A stretch of DNA of 64,000 nt. It comes from Flavobacteriales bacterium UBA1937 (lineage in GTDB: Bacteria > Bacteroidota > Bacteroidia > Flavobacteriales > Weeksellaceae). The notes beneath the pieces were generated by a model. The model was not told the DNA's origin. It did not search any database and saw only the letters and a program-made list of their open reading frames with translations. A program made the translations under genes and the position numbers. This document shows, one piece after another, positions 16,130 to 24,908 of this stretch. The stretch is taken from assembly GCA_002337005.1 (NCBI GenBank), contig DDFD01000018.1, positions 5,818 through 69,817 of the forward strand. Reading direction: 5' to 3'. Positions within the stretch are counted from its first letter, which is position 1. Every line of letters starts with the position of its first letter.

Positions 16130-17092
16130 TTAATTCCACTTTACCAAATAAGGTCCAAAATATGGACTAAAAGTATTTCCAGGACAAACTTTTCTTACAT
16201 AAAAATAATAATTCATTCCCTTCGATAAATAAGAAAAATTAGCACCATTGGGAGCATTAATGATAGTCAAAGAAGATGAATTTGGAACTGAGGATGAACT
16301 AGATAAAGATACTTGGTATTGGGAATTTCCATCATTTTCCCACGTTAATGCTGCCCTAAAATAAGATAAATCAATACTACTTACAGAATAATTAGCATAA
16401 GTAGGAGCAACACAAGCGGTTGAAACTGAAGAAAGAACAGTTAAGGGACCTTCCCAATCTCCCCAACCTGAAGTTCCTGAACAAAATGATCTTACATAAA
16501 AGTCATACTTTTTCCCAGCAACTAAAGGTGCATTATAGTAATTCAAACTTGTGTCAATTGTTGTTCCAGAACCTAAAGAAAATCCTTGATTTCCGTATTG
16601 CAATTGGTAGTATGAAGGATTATTGCCATTATTATATGTATCAATTGACCATGATATCTGATTATATATAGAATTTGTTAATTTGAAATTAATAGGCTTT
16701 TTACAGAAATTATTATTTATTGTAAAACTTTTTTCAAATCCCCAATCGCTGCTTGATGAAGATGAACATATTCGTCTTATTTTAAATGTATATGATTTCC
16801 CTGCTTCTAGAATAGTATGATTAAAATTATTAATACTATAACTAAAAGTTTTATCATTAACTATTAATGTTTCTTGATCGCTTCCATTTCCAGTAAGTCC
16901 ATAAGCAATTTCATATGTTCCTGATTCATTGGAACTTATTGTAAAATTTAAAAATCCTCCGTTCTGAACTACACTAAAACCTGAAACGTTTGAACAAGAA
17001 TTATTATTATCGTCTCTTGATCCACAATAATTTAGGGAAAAACTTACTATTAAAATTAGTATTGTATAAAATAAAAAATTGATTTTTTTCAT
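16130..17092 (-). CDS. Lipoprotein with three fibronectin-III-like repeats
   Basis: A 320-residue surface or periplasmic lipoprotein. The signal MKKINFLFYTILILIVSFSLNYC places the lipid Cys at residue 23. Three similar beta-sandwich modules of about 90 residues follow. Each ends with the pattern aGKsYtFkiRriC / aGKKYDFYVRSFC / KGMNYYFYVRKVC and a Trp-Gly motif (SDWGF, SGWGDWEGP, FSPYFGP), typical of Fn3-like repeats in Bacteroidota surface proteins. Each module carries paired Cys. No enzymatic domain is seen. A role in surface binding is inferred. Confidence 0.7.
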   Translation of the reverse strand: MKKINFLFYTILILIVSFSLNYCGSRDDNNNSCSNVSGFSVVQNGGFLNFTISSNESGTYEIAYGLTGNGSDQETLIVNDKTFSYSINNFNHTILEAGKSYTFKIRRICSSSSSSDWGFEKSFTINNNFCKKPINFKLTNSIYNQISWSIDTYNNGNNPSYYQLQYGNQGFSLGSGTTIDTSLNYYNAPLVAGKKYDFYVRSFCSGTSGWGDWEGPLTVLSSVSTACVAPTYANYSVSSIDLSYFRAALTWENDGNSQYQVSLSSSSSVPNSSSLTIINAPNGANFSYLSKGMNYYFYVRKVCPGNTFSPYFGPYLVKWN

Positions 17093-17150
17093 ATCTACTC
17101 ATTAAAAACATAAATACAAAAATAAGAAATAATTTATGATTAAAAATAAC

Positions 17151-17158
17151 TAAATTTG
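17151..17158 (+). promoter_or_regulatory. -7 promoter box of the Gfo/Idh/MocA gene
   Basis: TAAATTTG, a full consensus match, 17 nt upstream of the ATG at 17176. No clear -33 TTG. Confidence 0.5.
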
Positions 17159-17175
17159 AAAAAACAAAAATCCCT

Positions 17176-18141
17176 ATGTTAAAAGCAGGTTTGGTAGGTG
17201 CTGGTCACCTTGGTAAAATTCATTTAAGACTTCTAAATCAATCAGATAAATATGAATTGGTAGGTTTTCATGATAAAGATGTAGAAAACGGAAAAAAACT
17301 AGAAGCTGAGTTTGGTTACAAATATTTCGAAAATTTTGAAGAATTATTGAATCAAATAGAGATGCTAGACATTGTAACACCTACTATTTATCACTATGAT
17401 TATGCGATGAAAGCGATAGAAAAAGGTCTTCACTTTTTTATAGAAAAACCAGTTACACAAACCCTTCAACAAGCGGAAGAAATTCTCTATAAATGTAGAG
17501 AAAATGGTATAAAAGCACAAGTAGGACACGTAGAAAGATACAATCCTGCATTTATTGGTGCTAAAGATTACATTAATAATCCGATGTTTATAGAAATTCA
17601 TCGTTTGGCAGAGTTTAATCCTAGAGGAACAGACGTTTCAGTGGTTTTAGATTTAATGATTCACGATTTGGATATTTTATTATCTATTGTAAAATCTAAA
17701 GTAAGTAACATCCATGCAAGTGGTGTTTGTGTGGTTTCTAAAACACCAGATATTTGTAATGCCAGAATAGAATTCGAAAATGGTTGCGTAGCCAATTTAA
17801 CAACTTCTAGAATTTCTATGAAAGCGATGAGAAAATCTAGATTTTTTCAACAAGACGCTTATATTTCTGTAGATTTCTTAGAGAAAAAAGCAGAAGTGAT
17901 TAGAATGAAAGAAGCACCAGAACATCCTACTGATTTTGATATGATTATAGAAAATGCAGATGGCGAAAAGAATCAAATTATTTTTGAATATCCTACGATA
18001 CAACCAAATAATGCTATTCTAGATGAATTGAATTCATTCGCAGATGCTATTACTGAAAACAAAAATGTAGAGGTTTCTTTAGAAGACGGAACCGAAGCTC
18101 TAAAAGTAGCGTTGGAAATTATGAAATTGATTTCCAAATAA
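17176..18141 (+). CDS. Gfo/Idh/MocA family oxidoreductase
   Basis: NAD(P)-dependent dehydrogenase of 321 residues. The N-terminal Rossmann fold is visible as GLVGAGHLGKIHLRLL, with VGFHDKD as the acidic end of strand 2. EKPVTQT is the conserved EKP motif with the catalytic-type Lys, and VGHVERYNPAF follows. The C-terminal alpha/beta domain binds the substrate (DLMIHDLDILLSIV). Such enzymes act on sugars, inositols or related polyols, and UDP-sugar modification is also common; no substrate can be assigned. It has its own promoter and is followed by a separate promoter for the GH5 gene, so the two need not be co-regulated. Confidence 0.9.
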   Translation: MLKAGLVGAGHLGKIHLRLLNQSDKYELVGFHDKDVENGKKLEAEFGYKYFENFEELLNQIEMLDIVTPTIYHYDYAMKAIEKGLHFFIEKPVTQTLQQAEEILYKCRENGIKAQVGHVERYNPAFIGAKDYINNPMFIEIHRLAEFNPRGTDVSVVLDLMIHDLDILLSIVKSKVSNIHASGVCVVSKTPDICNARIEFENGCVANLTTSRISMKAMRKSRFFQQDAYISVDFLEKKAEVIRMKEAPEHPTDFDMIIENADGEKNQIIFEYPTIQPNNAILDELNSFADAITENKNVEVSLEDGTEALKVALEIMKLISK

Positions 18142-18205
18142 AGCCTATTCATCGACCTTTTTAACATAATAGTGCAAATTTTTAAAAATTTTTCATATTC
18201 TCATT

Positions 18206-18234
18206 TTGAGACAATAAAATATTTTATATCTTTA
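18206..18234 (+). promoter_or_regulatory. Promoter of the GH5 gene
   Basis: TTG at 18206-18208 and TATCTTTA at 18227-18234 are separated by 18 nt. Only the last base of the -7 box deviates from TAnnTTTG. The ATG at 18249 is 14 nt downstream, so the leader is very short. Confidence 0.6.
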
Positions 18235-18248
18235 CAAAAATTTCAAAA

Positions 18249-19973
18249 ATGAAAAATTTCGCTATTTCTTCACTGCTTCTATGCACCCAACTTGCATTTT
18301 CGCAAGGTTTTTTAAAAGCAGACGGACAAAAAATTGTAAATGAAAAAGGAGAAAATGTAGCTTTAAAAGGGCTTGGCTTGGGAGGTTGGATGCTGCAAGA
18401 AGGTTATATGCTAAAGACTGCTGATTTTGCAGGTCCTCAGTATAAAATCAAAGAAAAAATTGCTGAATTGATAGGCGAAGATGGTAAAAATGAATTTTAC
18501 AAAGCGTATCACAAAAACGGAATTACAAAAGCTGATATTGATTCTTTAGCAAAATGGGGATTCAATTCTATCAGATTGCCAATGCATTATAATCTTTATA
18601 CCTTACCTATAGAAAAAGAACCTGTAAAAGGAGAAAATACTTGGCTAGAAGAAGGTTTTAAAATGACTGATGATTTGCTAAAATGGTGTGCTGCTAATAA
18701 AATATACCTTATCCTAGATTTACACGCTGTACCTGGTGGACAAGGAAAAGATGCCAACATATCTGATTATGATCCTTCTAAACCATCAGTATGGGAAAGT
18801 GAAGAAAATCAGAAAAAAACGGTAGCTCTTTGGAAAAAATTAGCAGAAAGATATAAAAATGAACCTTGGATTGGTGGCTATGACATCATTAACGAACCAA
18901 ACTGGGCATTTACAGGTAGCAATCTTAACGGTATAGACGAAACCTCTAATGCGCCACTAAGAAAATTATCCATTGAAATTACTAAGGCAATAAGAGAAGT
19001 TGACCAAAAACACATGGTCATTATCGAAGGAAACGGTTGGGGAAATAACTACAACGGAATGTTCCCGCTTTGGGATGATAATATGGTATTGAGTTTCCAT
19101 AAATATTGGACTTATAATAATCAAGGTGCTATACAACAAATATTAGATCTCAGAAAACAATACAACGTACCTGTTTGGTTGGGCGAAACTGGCGAAAATT
19201 CAAACGTTTGGTTCACCGAAATCATAGAACTTTTAGACAAAAATAATATAGGTTGGGCATTTTGGCCAATGAAAAAAATTGACAATATTGCTGGCGTTAC
19301 CAACGTGAAAATTACTCCAGAATATCAAAAACTTTTGGATTATTGGGCAAAAGGAGGAGAAAAACCTTCTTATGATTTTTCTAAAAAAGCTTTAATGAAA
19401 ATTGCAGACAACTACAAAATTGAAAACGTAGAAGTAAAAAAAGATGTCATAGATGCAATGTTCAGACAAATTAATAATAACTCAACAAAACCATTCAAAA
19501 AGCATCAACTTCCTGGTAAAATATACGCTTATGAATATGATTTAGGGAAAATAAATGAAGCCTACTCTGATAAAGACTTTCAAAATCTTTGGGTAAGTGA
19601 TCCTAATAAGAGATCTGAGTGGAATGAAGGCAACCAACTGAGAAATGACGGCGTAGATATTTATAAAGAAAACAATCAATATTATGTTGGTAAAACCGAA
19701 GCTGGAGAATGGTTGCAATTTACGGTGAATAATAAAATTGCAAAAAATTATACTGTAATTTTAAAATATGCCAATCCTAATAAAACATCTAAAGTAAAAT
19801 TGGTTACCGCATCTGGCGAGGAACTAGGAAGCACTAATTTACCTACCACAGGAAGTTACACCAAGTGGCAAACTGCCGTTGCTAAAAACATCAAACTAAA
19901 AAAAGGAGAAAATAAAATCAGAATTATTTTTGAAGATGGCGGTGTTAATTTAGAATATTTTGAGATAAAATAA
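18249..19973 (+). CDS. Secreted glycoside hydrolase family 5 with C-terminal carbohydrate-binding module
   Basis: A 574-residue exported beta-glycanase of the BglC/GH5 type. The signal peptide is MKNFAISSLLLCTQLAFSQ. The TIM barrel carries the acid/base E216 in IINEPNW and the nucleophile E313 in VWLGETGEN. GLGLGGWMLQEGYM near the start is characteristic of exo-1,3-glucanase-like members, so a beta-1,3-glucan is the best-guess substrate. After residue 425 or so a separate beta-sandwich follows (WNEGNQLRNDGVDIY, AGEWLQFTVNNK, NKIRIIFEDGGVNLEYFEI), which looks like a CBM6/CBM35-type module. No Sus-type genes are adjacent. Confidence 0.88.
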   Translation: MKNFAISSLLLCTQLAFSQGFLKADGQKIVNEKGENVALKGLGLGGWMLQEGYMLKTADFAGPQYKIKEKIAELIGEDGKNEFYKAYHKNGITKADIDSLAKWGFNSIRLPMHYNLYTLPIEKEPVKGENTWLEEGFKMTDDLLKWCAANKIYLILDLHAVPGGQGKDANISDYDPSKPSVWESEENQKKTVALWKKLAERYKNEPWIGGYDIINEPNWAFTGSNLNGIDETSNAPLRKLSIEITKAIREVDQKHMVIIEGNGWGNNYNGMFPLWDDNMVLSFHKYWTYNNQGAIQQILDLRKQYNVPVWLGETGENSNVWFTEIIELLDKNNIGWAFWPMKKIDNIAGVTNVKITPEYQKLLDYWAKGGEKPSYDFSKKALMKIADNYKIENVEVKKDVIDAMFRQINNNSTKPFKKHQLPGKIYAYEYDLGKINEAYSDKDFQNLWVSDPNKRSEWNEGNQLRNDGVDIYKENNQYYVGKTEAGEWLQFTVNNKIAKNYTVILKYANPNKTSKVKLVTASGEELGSTNLPTTGSYTKWQTAVAKNIKLKKGENKIRIIFEDGGVNLEYFEIK

Positions 19974-19993
19974 AGTTGTTTTTCATATATTTG
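19960..19993 (+). promoter_or_regulatory. Promoter of the beta-lactamase gene
   Basis: TTG at 19960-19962 and TATATTTG at 19986-19993, 23 nt apart, straddle the end of the GH5 coding sequence. Transcription would start near 20000, giving a leader of about 50 nt before the ATG at 20051. Confidence 0.55.
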
Positions 19994-20003
19994 GATTTAT
20001 CCA

Positions 20004-20038
20004 AACCTCATAGGTTTTTACTTATGGGGTTTTATTTT
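20004..20038 (+). terminator. Hairpin with T-rich tail in the beta-lactamase leader
   Basis: AACCTCATAGG (20004-20014) pairs with CTTATGGGGTT (20021-20031), an 11-bp stem counting two G-U pairs, followed by TTATTTT. It can end GH5 transcription. Because the candidate bla promoter lies upstream of it, it could also act as an attenuator of bla. Confidence 0.55.
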
Positions 20039-20050
20039 AAATACCTGATT

Positions 20051-20962
20051 ATGAAATTTTTAAAAATAATATTACTCCTCATTTCATCCCTCATTTTTAG
20101 TCAAAAATACAATCTTGACTCTCAAATTAGTAAAATCACCAAAGGAAAAAATGCTACTGTAGGCGTTTCGGTCTTGGGAATTGATTTTCCACTGAGTTAT
20201 AATAATGCCAATGCCGATAAAAAATTACCGATGCAAAGTGTCTTTAAATTTCATATTGCAATGGCGGTTTTGGATTTGGTGGATAAAGGAAAACTAAGTC
20301 TAGACCAAAAAGTTTTCATCAAAAAATCTGAACTATTGCCCAATACTTGGAGCCCAATTCGAGAAAAAAATCCCGAAGGAAATTTTGAAATACCTATTTC
20401 TGAATTAATACAATATTCTGTGGCACAGAGTGATAATGTGGGATGTGATGTTTTGTTAAGATTGATTGGTGGAACACAGGTTGTACAAAAATATATGGAT
20501 TCTAAAGGCGCTAAAAATTTCAGAATTGTCTATAACGAAGAAACTATGCAAAGCGCTTGGAAAAACCAATATGAAAATTACCTTACGATGAGATCTTCTT
20601 CTAAAATTTTAAAAGATTTTTACCAAGGAAAATATTTATCTAAAAAATCAACTCAATTTCTAATGGATGTGCTCTACTCTACTTCTACTGGCACAAACAA
20701 ATTAATAGAACAATTGCCCAAAAATGCCAAAATAGCTCACAAAACAGGTTCTTCTGGTAAAAATAAAGATGGACTAACAGGTGCAGAAAATGATTTGGGC
20801 ATCATTACATTGCCTAACGGAAAACATTACGCTATTTCAGTTTTTGTGAGTGATTCTAAAGAATCTGAAACCGTAAACTGTAAAATGATTTCTGATATTT
20901 CTAAAGTGGTCTATGATGAATTGAGTAATCCGAAAAATGGGTTCTTCTTTAATTGGAAGTAG
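20051..20962 (+). CDS. bla: Class A beta-lactamase, CfxA/PER-like branch
   Basis: Periplasmic serine beta-lactamase, 303 residues. The ATG at 20051 gives a normal signal peptide (MKFLKIILLLISSLIFSQ); the frame opens 25 codons earlier, inside the leader hairpin. All catalytic motifs are present: S63-x-x-K66 (QSVFKFH), S127-D128-N129, the omega-loop E163 in YNEETMQ and K231-T232-G233 in HKTGSSG. The omega loop aligns with the PER/CfxA type (NEAQM in PER) rather than TEM, with Gln in place of Asn170. Flavobacterial relatives of this branch (for example CGA and CME) are extended-spectrum enzymes, but the spectrum cannot be read from sequence. No mobile element flanks it, so it looks chromosomal and intrinsic. 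Confidence 0.9.
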   Translation: MKFLKIILLLISSLIFSQKYNLDSQISKITKGKNATVGVSVLGIDFPLSYNNANADKKLPMQSVFKFHIAMAVLDLVDKGKLSLDQKVFIKKSELLPNTWSPIREKNPEGNFEIPISELIQYSVAQSDNVGCDVLLRLIGGTQVVQKYMDSKGAKNFRIVYNEETMQSAWKNQYENYLTMRSSSKILKDFYQGKYLSKKSTQFLMDVLYSTSTGTNKLIEQLPKNAKIAHKTGSSGKNKDGLTGAENDLGIITLPNGKHYAISVFVSDSKESETVNCKMISDISKVVYDELSNPKNGFFFNWK

Positions 20963-21006
20963 GTTTAACAGTATTGAATTTTGATTATAAAATATTAAAT
21001 ATAAAA

Positions 21007-21897
21007 ATGAAAAACATCGTAGTAATAGGAGCCGGAACTATGGGAAACGGAATTGCTCATACTTTTGCACAGACTGGTTTTAAAGTCAATTTGGTAGATG
21101 TTTCGCAAGAAGCATTAAACAGAGGTATTGCTACCATTGCCAAAAATCTAGACAGAATCATCGCCAAAGGAAACCTAACCGAAGAACAAAAAGCAGAAAC
21201 TTTAGGGAATATTACTCCTTTCACTCAACTTTCTGACGCTTGTGGAAATGCTGAACTTATGGTAGAAGCTGCTACTGAAAACCAAGATTTGAAGCTTAAA
21301 ATTTTTAAACAAATGGATGAATTGGCACCCGAAAATTGTATTCTCGCTACCAATACTTCGTCCATTTCTATCACTAAAATTGCTGCGGCAACAAAGCGTC
21401 CAGAAAAAGTAATCGGAATGCACTTTATGAATCCTGTTCCGATAATGAAATTGGTAGAAATTATCAAAGGGTATTCTACCTCAAAAGAAACTTTTGATAT
21501 GATTTTCGAGATGTCTAAAACATTAGGAAAAGTTCCTGTAGAAGTGAATGATTATCCTGGTTTTGTAGCCAATAGAATATTGATGCCAATGATTAACGAA
21601 GCAATTGAAACATTATATAACGGTGTAGCTGGTGTAGAAGAAATAGATACTGTGATGAAATTGGGAATGGCACATCCTATGGGACCACTACAGTTGGCAG
21701 ATTTTATAGGCTTAGATGTTTGTTTAGCCATTTTAGATGTAATGTATGATGGTTTTAAAAACCCAAAATACGCCCCAAATCCACTTTTGGTAAATATGGT
21801 AACCGCAGGGAAACTCGGGGTGAAATCTGGTGAAGGATTCTATGATTATTCTGAATCTAAAAAAGCAGAAAAAGTAGCAAAAATGTTTGCCAAATAA
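21007..21897 (+). CDS. 3-hydroxyacyl-CoA (3-hydroxybutyryl-CoA) dehydrogenase
   Basis: NAD-dependent oxidation of 3-hydroxyacyl-CoA to 3-oxoacyl-CoA in fatty-acid breakdown or the reverse reaction; cytoplasmic, 296 residues, the usual length for the single-function enzyme. The ATG at 21007 starts directly at the Rossmann fold (MKNIVVIGAGTMGNGIAH). NTSSISITKIA and GMHFMNPVPIMKLVEII contain the catalytic Ser/His region. DYPGFVANRILMPMINEAI opens the C-terminal dimerisation domain. An earlier in-frame start at 20953 overlaps bla and is rejected. Confidence 0.93.
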   Translation: MKNIVVIGAGTMGNGIAHTFAQTGFKVNLVDVSQEALNRGIATIAKNLDRIIAKGNLTEEQKAETLGNITPFTQLSDACGNAELMVEAATENQDLKLKIFKQMDELAPENCILATNTSSISITKIAAATKRPEKVIGMHFMNPVPIMKLVEIIKGYSTSKETFDMIFEMSKTLGKVPVEVNDYPGFVANRILMPMINEAIETLYNGVAGVEEIDTVMKLGMAHPMGPLQLADFIGLDVCLAILDVMYDGFKNPKYAPNPLLVNMVTAGKLGVKSGEGFYDYSESKKAEKVAKMFAK

Positions 21898-21956
21898 AAA
21901 TAAAAACCACAAATGCACGGATATAAAAACAATAATATATATTCAGGGCAATAAAT

Positions 21957-23270
21957 ATGAAAAATAGAGTTCAAGAAAAATTATTAAAAATCTCTGTTTT
22001 CATCATTAGTTTAATGATGATTATCCTTCGTTTTCTACTCAACGAAAAAGGGAGAGTTACGCCTGATTCTATTAGATTTATGAGATTTTCTCATAATTTA
22101 CCAATTATTGACAACACCACTACTCCACTTGGTTATCCTTTGGTTATAAAAATTTTCACATTGATAGGTTTAGATGAGTTTTGGTCTAGTAAATTGGTGG
22201 GGATTTTAGCATATTTGTTCATCATATTTTTTGCTTGGAAAAAAAAGTTTTACCTGAGAGAAGTACTTTTAACCTGTGCCCTATTTTCATTTGTCTCTCT
22301 TTTTGCAGCTACGCTTAGTGAATCATTATTTTTGCCATTTACATTTCTATTTTTGTATATTACAAGAAATATTATTGTTGGGAAATGGAGGTTCGGAGTT
22401 TCTGTCTTTTATCTAAGTTTAATTTTGATATTGCTTTATAATGTAAGATATGCTGCTCTCTTTTTTATTGGAAGTACTTTCCTCTATGGTATTTTTAGAA
22501 ACAAAAGAACAGAAGGCAAAATTTTCATCATCTCTTCTTTGATAGGATTTTTATTCATTATTGGTTATAAATTTCTTTTCATAGATTACTATAATGAGAA
22601 TTATGTGAAACATTTTCTGGAAATTGGAATTTACCCAACTTCTAAGCTTTTAATAGAATTATTTCAAGGTTTAACTACTAGCTTTAATCCTTTTGTTCAT
22701 ATTTCCAATCCTAATGGTGGTTTACTAAATTTTGGGATTTACGGAATAGGATTGTTTAATATCATTTTAATCGTCATTTTATTTTTAAAATTAGCCCTTT
22801 CTGAAACAGAAAAGTTCATCGTTTTTGTAGGAATTATAGGAATTATTTGTTCATATTTCATCCAATATTTTTATCAAACTGATGCTTTAGATTACAGATT
22901 ACTTTCTGGTTTTACATTTCCTGTTTGGTTACTATTTTTAAAAAAAACATATCAAATCATTGGCAAGAAAGTCTATATCATTACTTTACTAAGCTTTTCG
23001 TCTGGATTTATTTTTAGTTGGCTTTCAAAGGGAAATTATTTAGAAAACAGAAAAATTACTAAAGAATATTTGACAAAAAAACAATTAATGAATAAAAAAA
23101 TTGTTTTCTACAAAAATGAGAAAACAGATACCAGATATGCAGAGATTATAAGTACTATAAATCCTAATTTAGTTTTTACTCTAAACCCGAAAGATACATT
23201 GAATAAAAAAGTACTGACAAATTTCAGAGTAGAAAAAAAGATGAAAATCAATAAAAATCAATTTAGGTAA
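21957..23270 (+). CDS. Polytopic membrane protein, possible GT-C glycosyltransferase
   Basis: A 437-residue inner-membrane protein with roughly ten predicted spans from residue 8 to 360 and a soluble tail of about 75 residues. The first extracytoplasmic loop holds RVTPDSIRFMRF with an acidic residue, and PLGYPLVIKIF follows; this is where GT-C transferases (ArnT/PMT-like) keep their catalytic Asp/Glu. No motif is strong enough to fix a family or a sugar. The AT-rich coding and the position between unrelated genes give no further clue. Confidence 0.6.
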   Translation: MKNRVQEKLLKISVFIISLMMIILRFLLNEKGRVTPDSIRFMRFSHNLPIIDNTTTPLGYPLVIKIFTLIGLDEFWSSKLVGILAYLFIIFFAWKKKFYLREVLLTCALFSFVSLFAATLSESLFLPFTFLFLYITRNIIVGKWRFGVSVFYLSLILILLYNVRYAALFFIGSTFLYGIFRNKRTEGKIFIISSLIGFLFIIGYKFLFIDYYNENYVKHFLEIGIYPTSKLLIELFQGLTTSFNPFVHISNPNGGLLNFGIYGIGLFNIILIVILFLKLALSETEKFIVFVGIIGIICSYFIQYFYQTDALDYRLLSGFTFPVWLLFLKKTYQIIGKKVYIITLLSFSSGFIFSWLSKGNYLENRKITKEYLTKKQLMNKKIVFYKNEKTDTRYAEIISTINPNLVFTLNPKDTLNKKVLTNFRVEKKMKINKNQFR

Positions 23271-23281
23271 TTTTATTTTAT

Positions 23282-23289
23282 TAAATTTG
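23282..23289 (+). promoter_or_regulatory. -7 promoter box of the small acidic protein gene
   Basis: TAAATTTG, full consensus match, 28 nt upstream of the ATG at 23318. Confidence 0.5.
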
Positions 23290-23317
23290 TAAAGAGAAAT
23301 TATTAAAACTTAAAAAT

Positions 23318-23557
23318 ATGAAACTCCCAAAATTTTTGATGGCAGACAATTCTGAATTTCCAGAAGACCTGTTTGTAGTTCACACTGAGTATCCTAGGTT
23401 TATCCTAAACGTAGAGGAAGAAGAAGTAGAATGGCTAGATGATCTAGATGGTGATGATGAAGAAACCATAGCAAATGAAGCTACAAAAGTAGTAGAAGAA
23501 GCTTTTAAATGGTGTGATGAAGAATTAGCAAAATACGATGACGAAGACGATGAATAA
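23318..23557 (+). CDS. Small acidic cytoplasmic protein
   Basis: A 79-residue soluble protein without recognised domain. Asp and Glu make up more than a third of the residues, mostly in the tracts VEEEEVEWLDDLDGDDEE and KYDDEDDE. The N-terminal part (MKLPKFLMADNSEFPEDLFVVHTEYPRFIL) looks folded and well organised, which argues for a real conserved gene. It has its own promoter box and a textbook terminator, so it is a separate transcription unit. Function unknown. Confidence 0.7.
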   Translation: MKLPKFLMADNSEFPEDLFVVHTEYPRFILNVEEEEVEWLDDLDGDDEETIANEATKVVEEAFKWCDEELAKYDDEDDE

Positions 23558-23562
23558 ATACT

Positions 23563-23592
23563 AATCCCGATTTTTTCGGGATTTTTTATTTT
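23563..23592 (+). terminator. Terminator after the small acidic protein gene
   Basis: AATCCCGA (23563-23570) and TCGGGATT (23576-23583) form an 8-bp stem with a 5-nt loop, followed by TTTTATTTTT. Strong intrinsic terminator. Confidence 0.9.
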
Positions 23593-23645
23593 TAAATCTT
23601 ATGTCTTATCTGCTACTAAATAGAGATTTTTTTAAATATTATCTC

Positions 23646-23653
23646 TATTTTTG
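23646..23653 (+). promoter_or_regulatory. -7 promoter box of the ABC transporter ATPase gene
   Basis: TATTTTTG, full consensus match, 45 nt upstream of the ATG at 23699. Confidence 0.5.
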
Positions 23654-23698
23654 CGTTTAAATTGAAGGCTTAAATTCAAAATCGCAATTCATTAAAAT

Positions 23699-24400
23699 AT
23701 GTCTCTAGAAATTATCAATCTAACGAAAAAATTCAAAGAACAAACCGCTCTGAATAACGTTAATATCCAAATCAATAAAAATGAAATCATAGGTCTTCTA
23801 GGACCTAATGGTGCTGGAAAATCTACGCTCATGAAGTCTATAGTTGGTGCCATAAAAATAGATGAAGGAAACATATTATTTAACGGAAAAGACATTACAG
23901 AAAACGAAATTTACACTAAAAAGAAAATAGGATTTTTGCCAGAAAACAATCCTCTCTATCAAGAAATGTATGTAAAAGAATACTTGCAATTTGTAGCAAA
24001 TATTCATCAAGTTTCTTCGGAAAAAGTAGAAGAAATTATAGATTTGGTAGGAATTACTCCAGAAAAAACTAAGAAAATTTCTCAACTTTCTAAGGGCTAC
24101 AAACAGAGAGTAGGTTTGGCACAAGCTATTCTACACGCTCCAGATTTATTAATTCTAGACGAACCTACCAACGGACTAGACCCTAATCAAATTATAGAAA
24201 TTAGAAATGTGATTAAAGAGATTGGTAAAGAAAAGACGGTAATTCTCTCTACACATATTATGCAAGAGGTAGAGGCACTCTGTACAAGAGTTATCCTAAT
24301 ACACCAAGGAAACATAGTACAAGACTCTGATATTGAAAACTTTAAAGGAAAATTCCAAAGCTTAGAAGAAGCTTTTTCAAGCTATACACATTCTTCCTAG
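23699..24400 (+). CDS. ABC transporter ATP-binding protein
   Basis: A 233-residue nucleotide-binding subunit. Walker A is GPNGAGKST, the signature LSKGYKQRVG, Walker B LLILDEPTNGLDP, and the H-loop is ILSTHIM. The layout resembles exporter ATPases of the GldA/NatA/CcmA type (DrrA-like group). It is shorter than GldA and no permease gene is adjacent: the next gene is on the opposite strand and overlaps the stop codons by 3 nt. Its partner must be encoded elsewhere. Confidence 0.9.
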   Translation: MSLEIINLTKKFKEQTALNNVNIQINKNEIIGLLGPNGAGKSTLMKSIVGAIKIDEGNILFNGKDITENEIYTKKKIGFLPENNPLYQEMYVKEYLQFVANIHQVSSEKVEEIIDLVGITPEKTKKISQLSKGYKQRVGLAQAILHAPDLLILDEPTNGLDPNQIIEIRNVIKEIGKEKTVILSTHIMQEVEALCTRVILIHQGNIVQDSDIENFKGKFQSLEEAFSSYTHSS

Positions 24401-24903
24401 GATTTATTTTTTCTACTCGCAAATTTCAGCATTTTTACACTGTCTTGTCTAAAGAGTAATACTCCAATAGAAATACCTATTGCAAGTGTAAATAGTAAAG
24501 ATGCAGTAAGTACAAAATAATGAACTGTATTTTCTAAATCTTGTGTAGTTCTAGACAAACCGCTTTCATCTGTAAGTTTTATAAAACCAAGCATCGTTCT
24601 ATATGCATACAAACCCGGAATCATTGTAATACAAGCTGGCATTGTAAAAACTACTGGTGGTGTGTGTACTCTATGTGCCAAAATAATTCCTAAAAGACCA
24701 ATAAGTACAGTTCCTGAGAGTGTAGAAGTAATTAAACCTAATCCTATTCCCTCGTGCAATAAGAACTTCAAAGAATGCCCCAAACTACCTAGCAAACCAG
24801 CAATTAGTAATACTTTTTTTGGTGTGTTAAATAAACTTGCAAATCCTATTGCTACAAAAAATGCAAAGAAAAAATCCTTTAAAAAGTGAAGAAATAGTTC
24901 CAT
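24397..24903 (-). CDS. ThrE-type threonine/serine exporter, C-terminal half (DUF3815)
   Basis: A 168-residue inner-membrane protein with about five spans. It corresponds to the second half of the ThrE exporter: FVAIGFASLFNTPKK at the start and TPPVVFTMPACITMIPGLYAYRTM in the centre, the family's PxxxxxIPG signature. It follows the other ThrE half at a distance of 5 nt, so the two probably form one heteromeric exporter. Converges on the ABC ATPase gene with overlapping stops. Confidence 0.88.
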   Translation of the reverse strand: MELFLHFLKDFFFAFFVAIGFASLFNTPKKVLLIAGLLGSLGHSLKFLLHEGIGLGLITSTLSGTVLIGLLGIILAHRVHTPPVVFTMPACITMIPGLYAYRTMLGFIKLTDESGLSRTTQDLENTVHYFVLTASLLFTLAIGISIGVLLFRQDSVKMLKFASRKNKS

Positions 24904-24908
24904 TTTAC

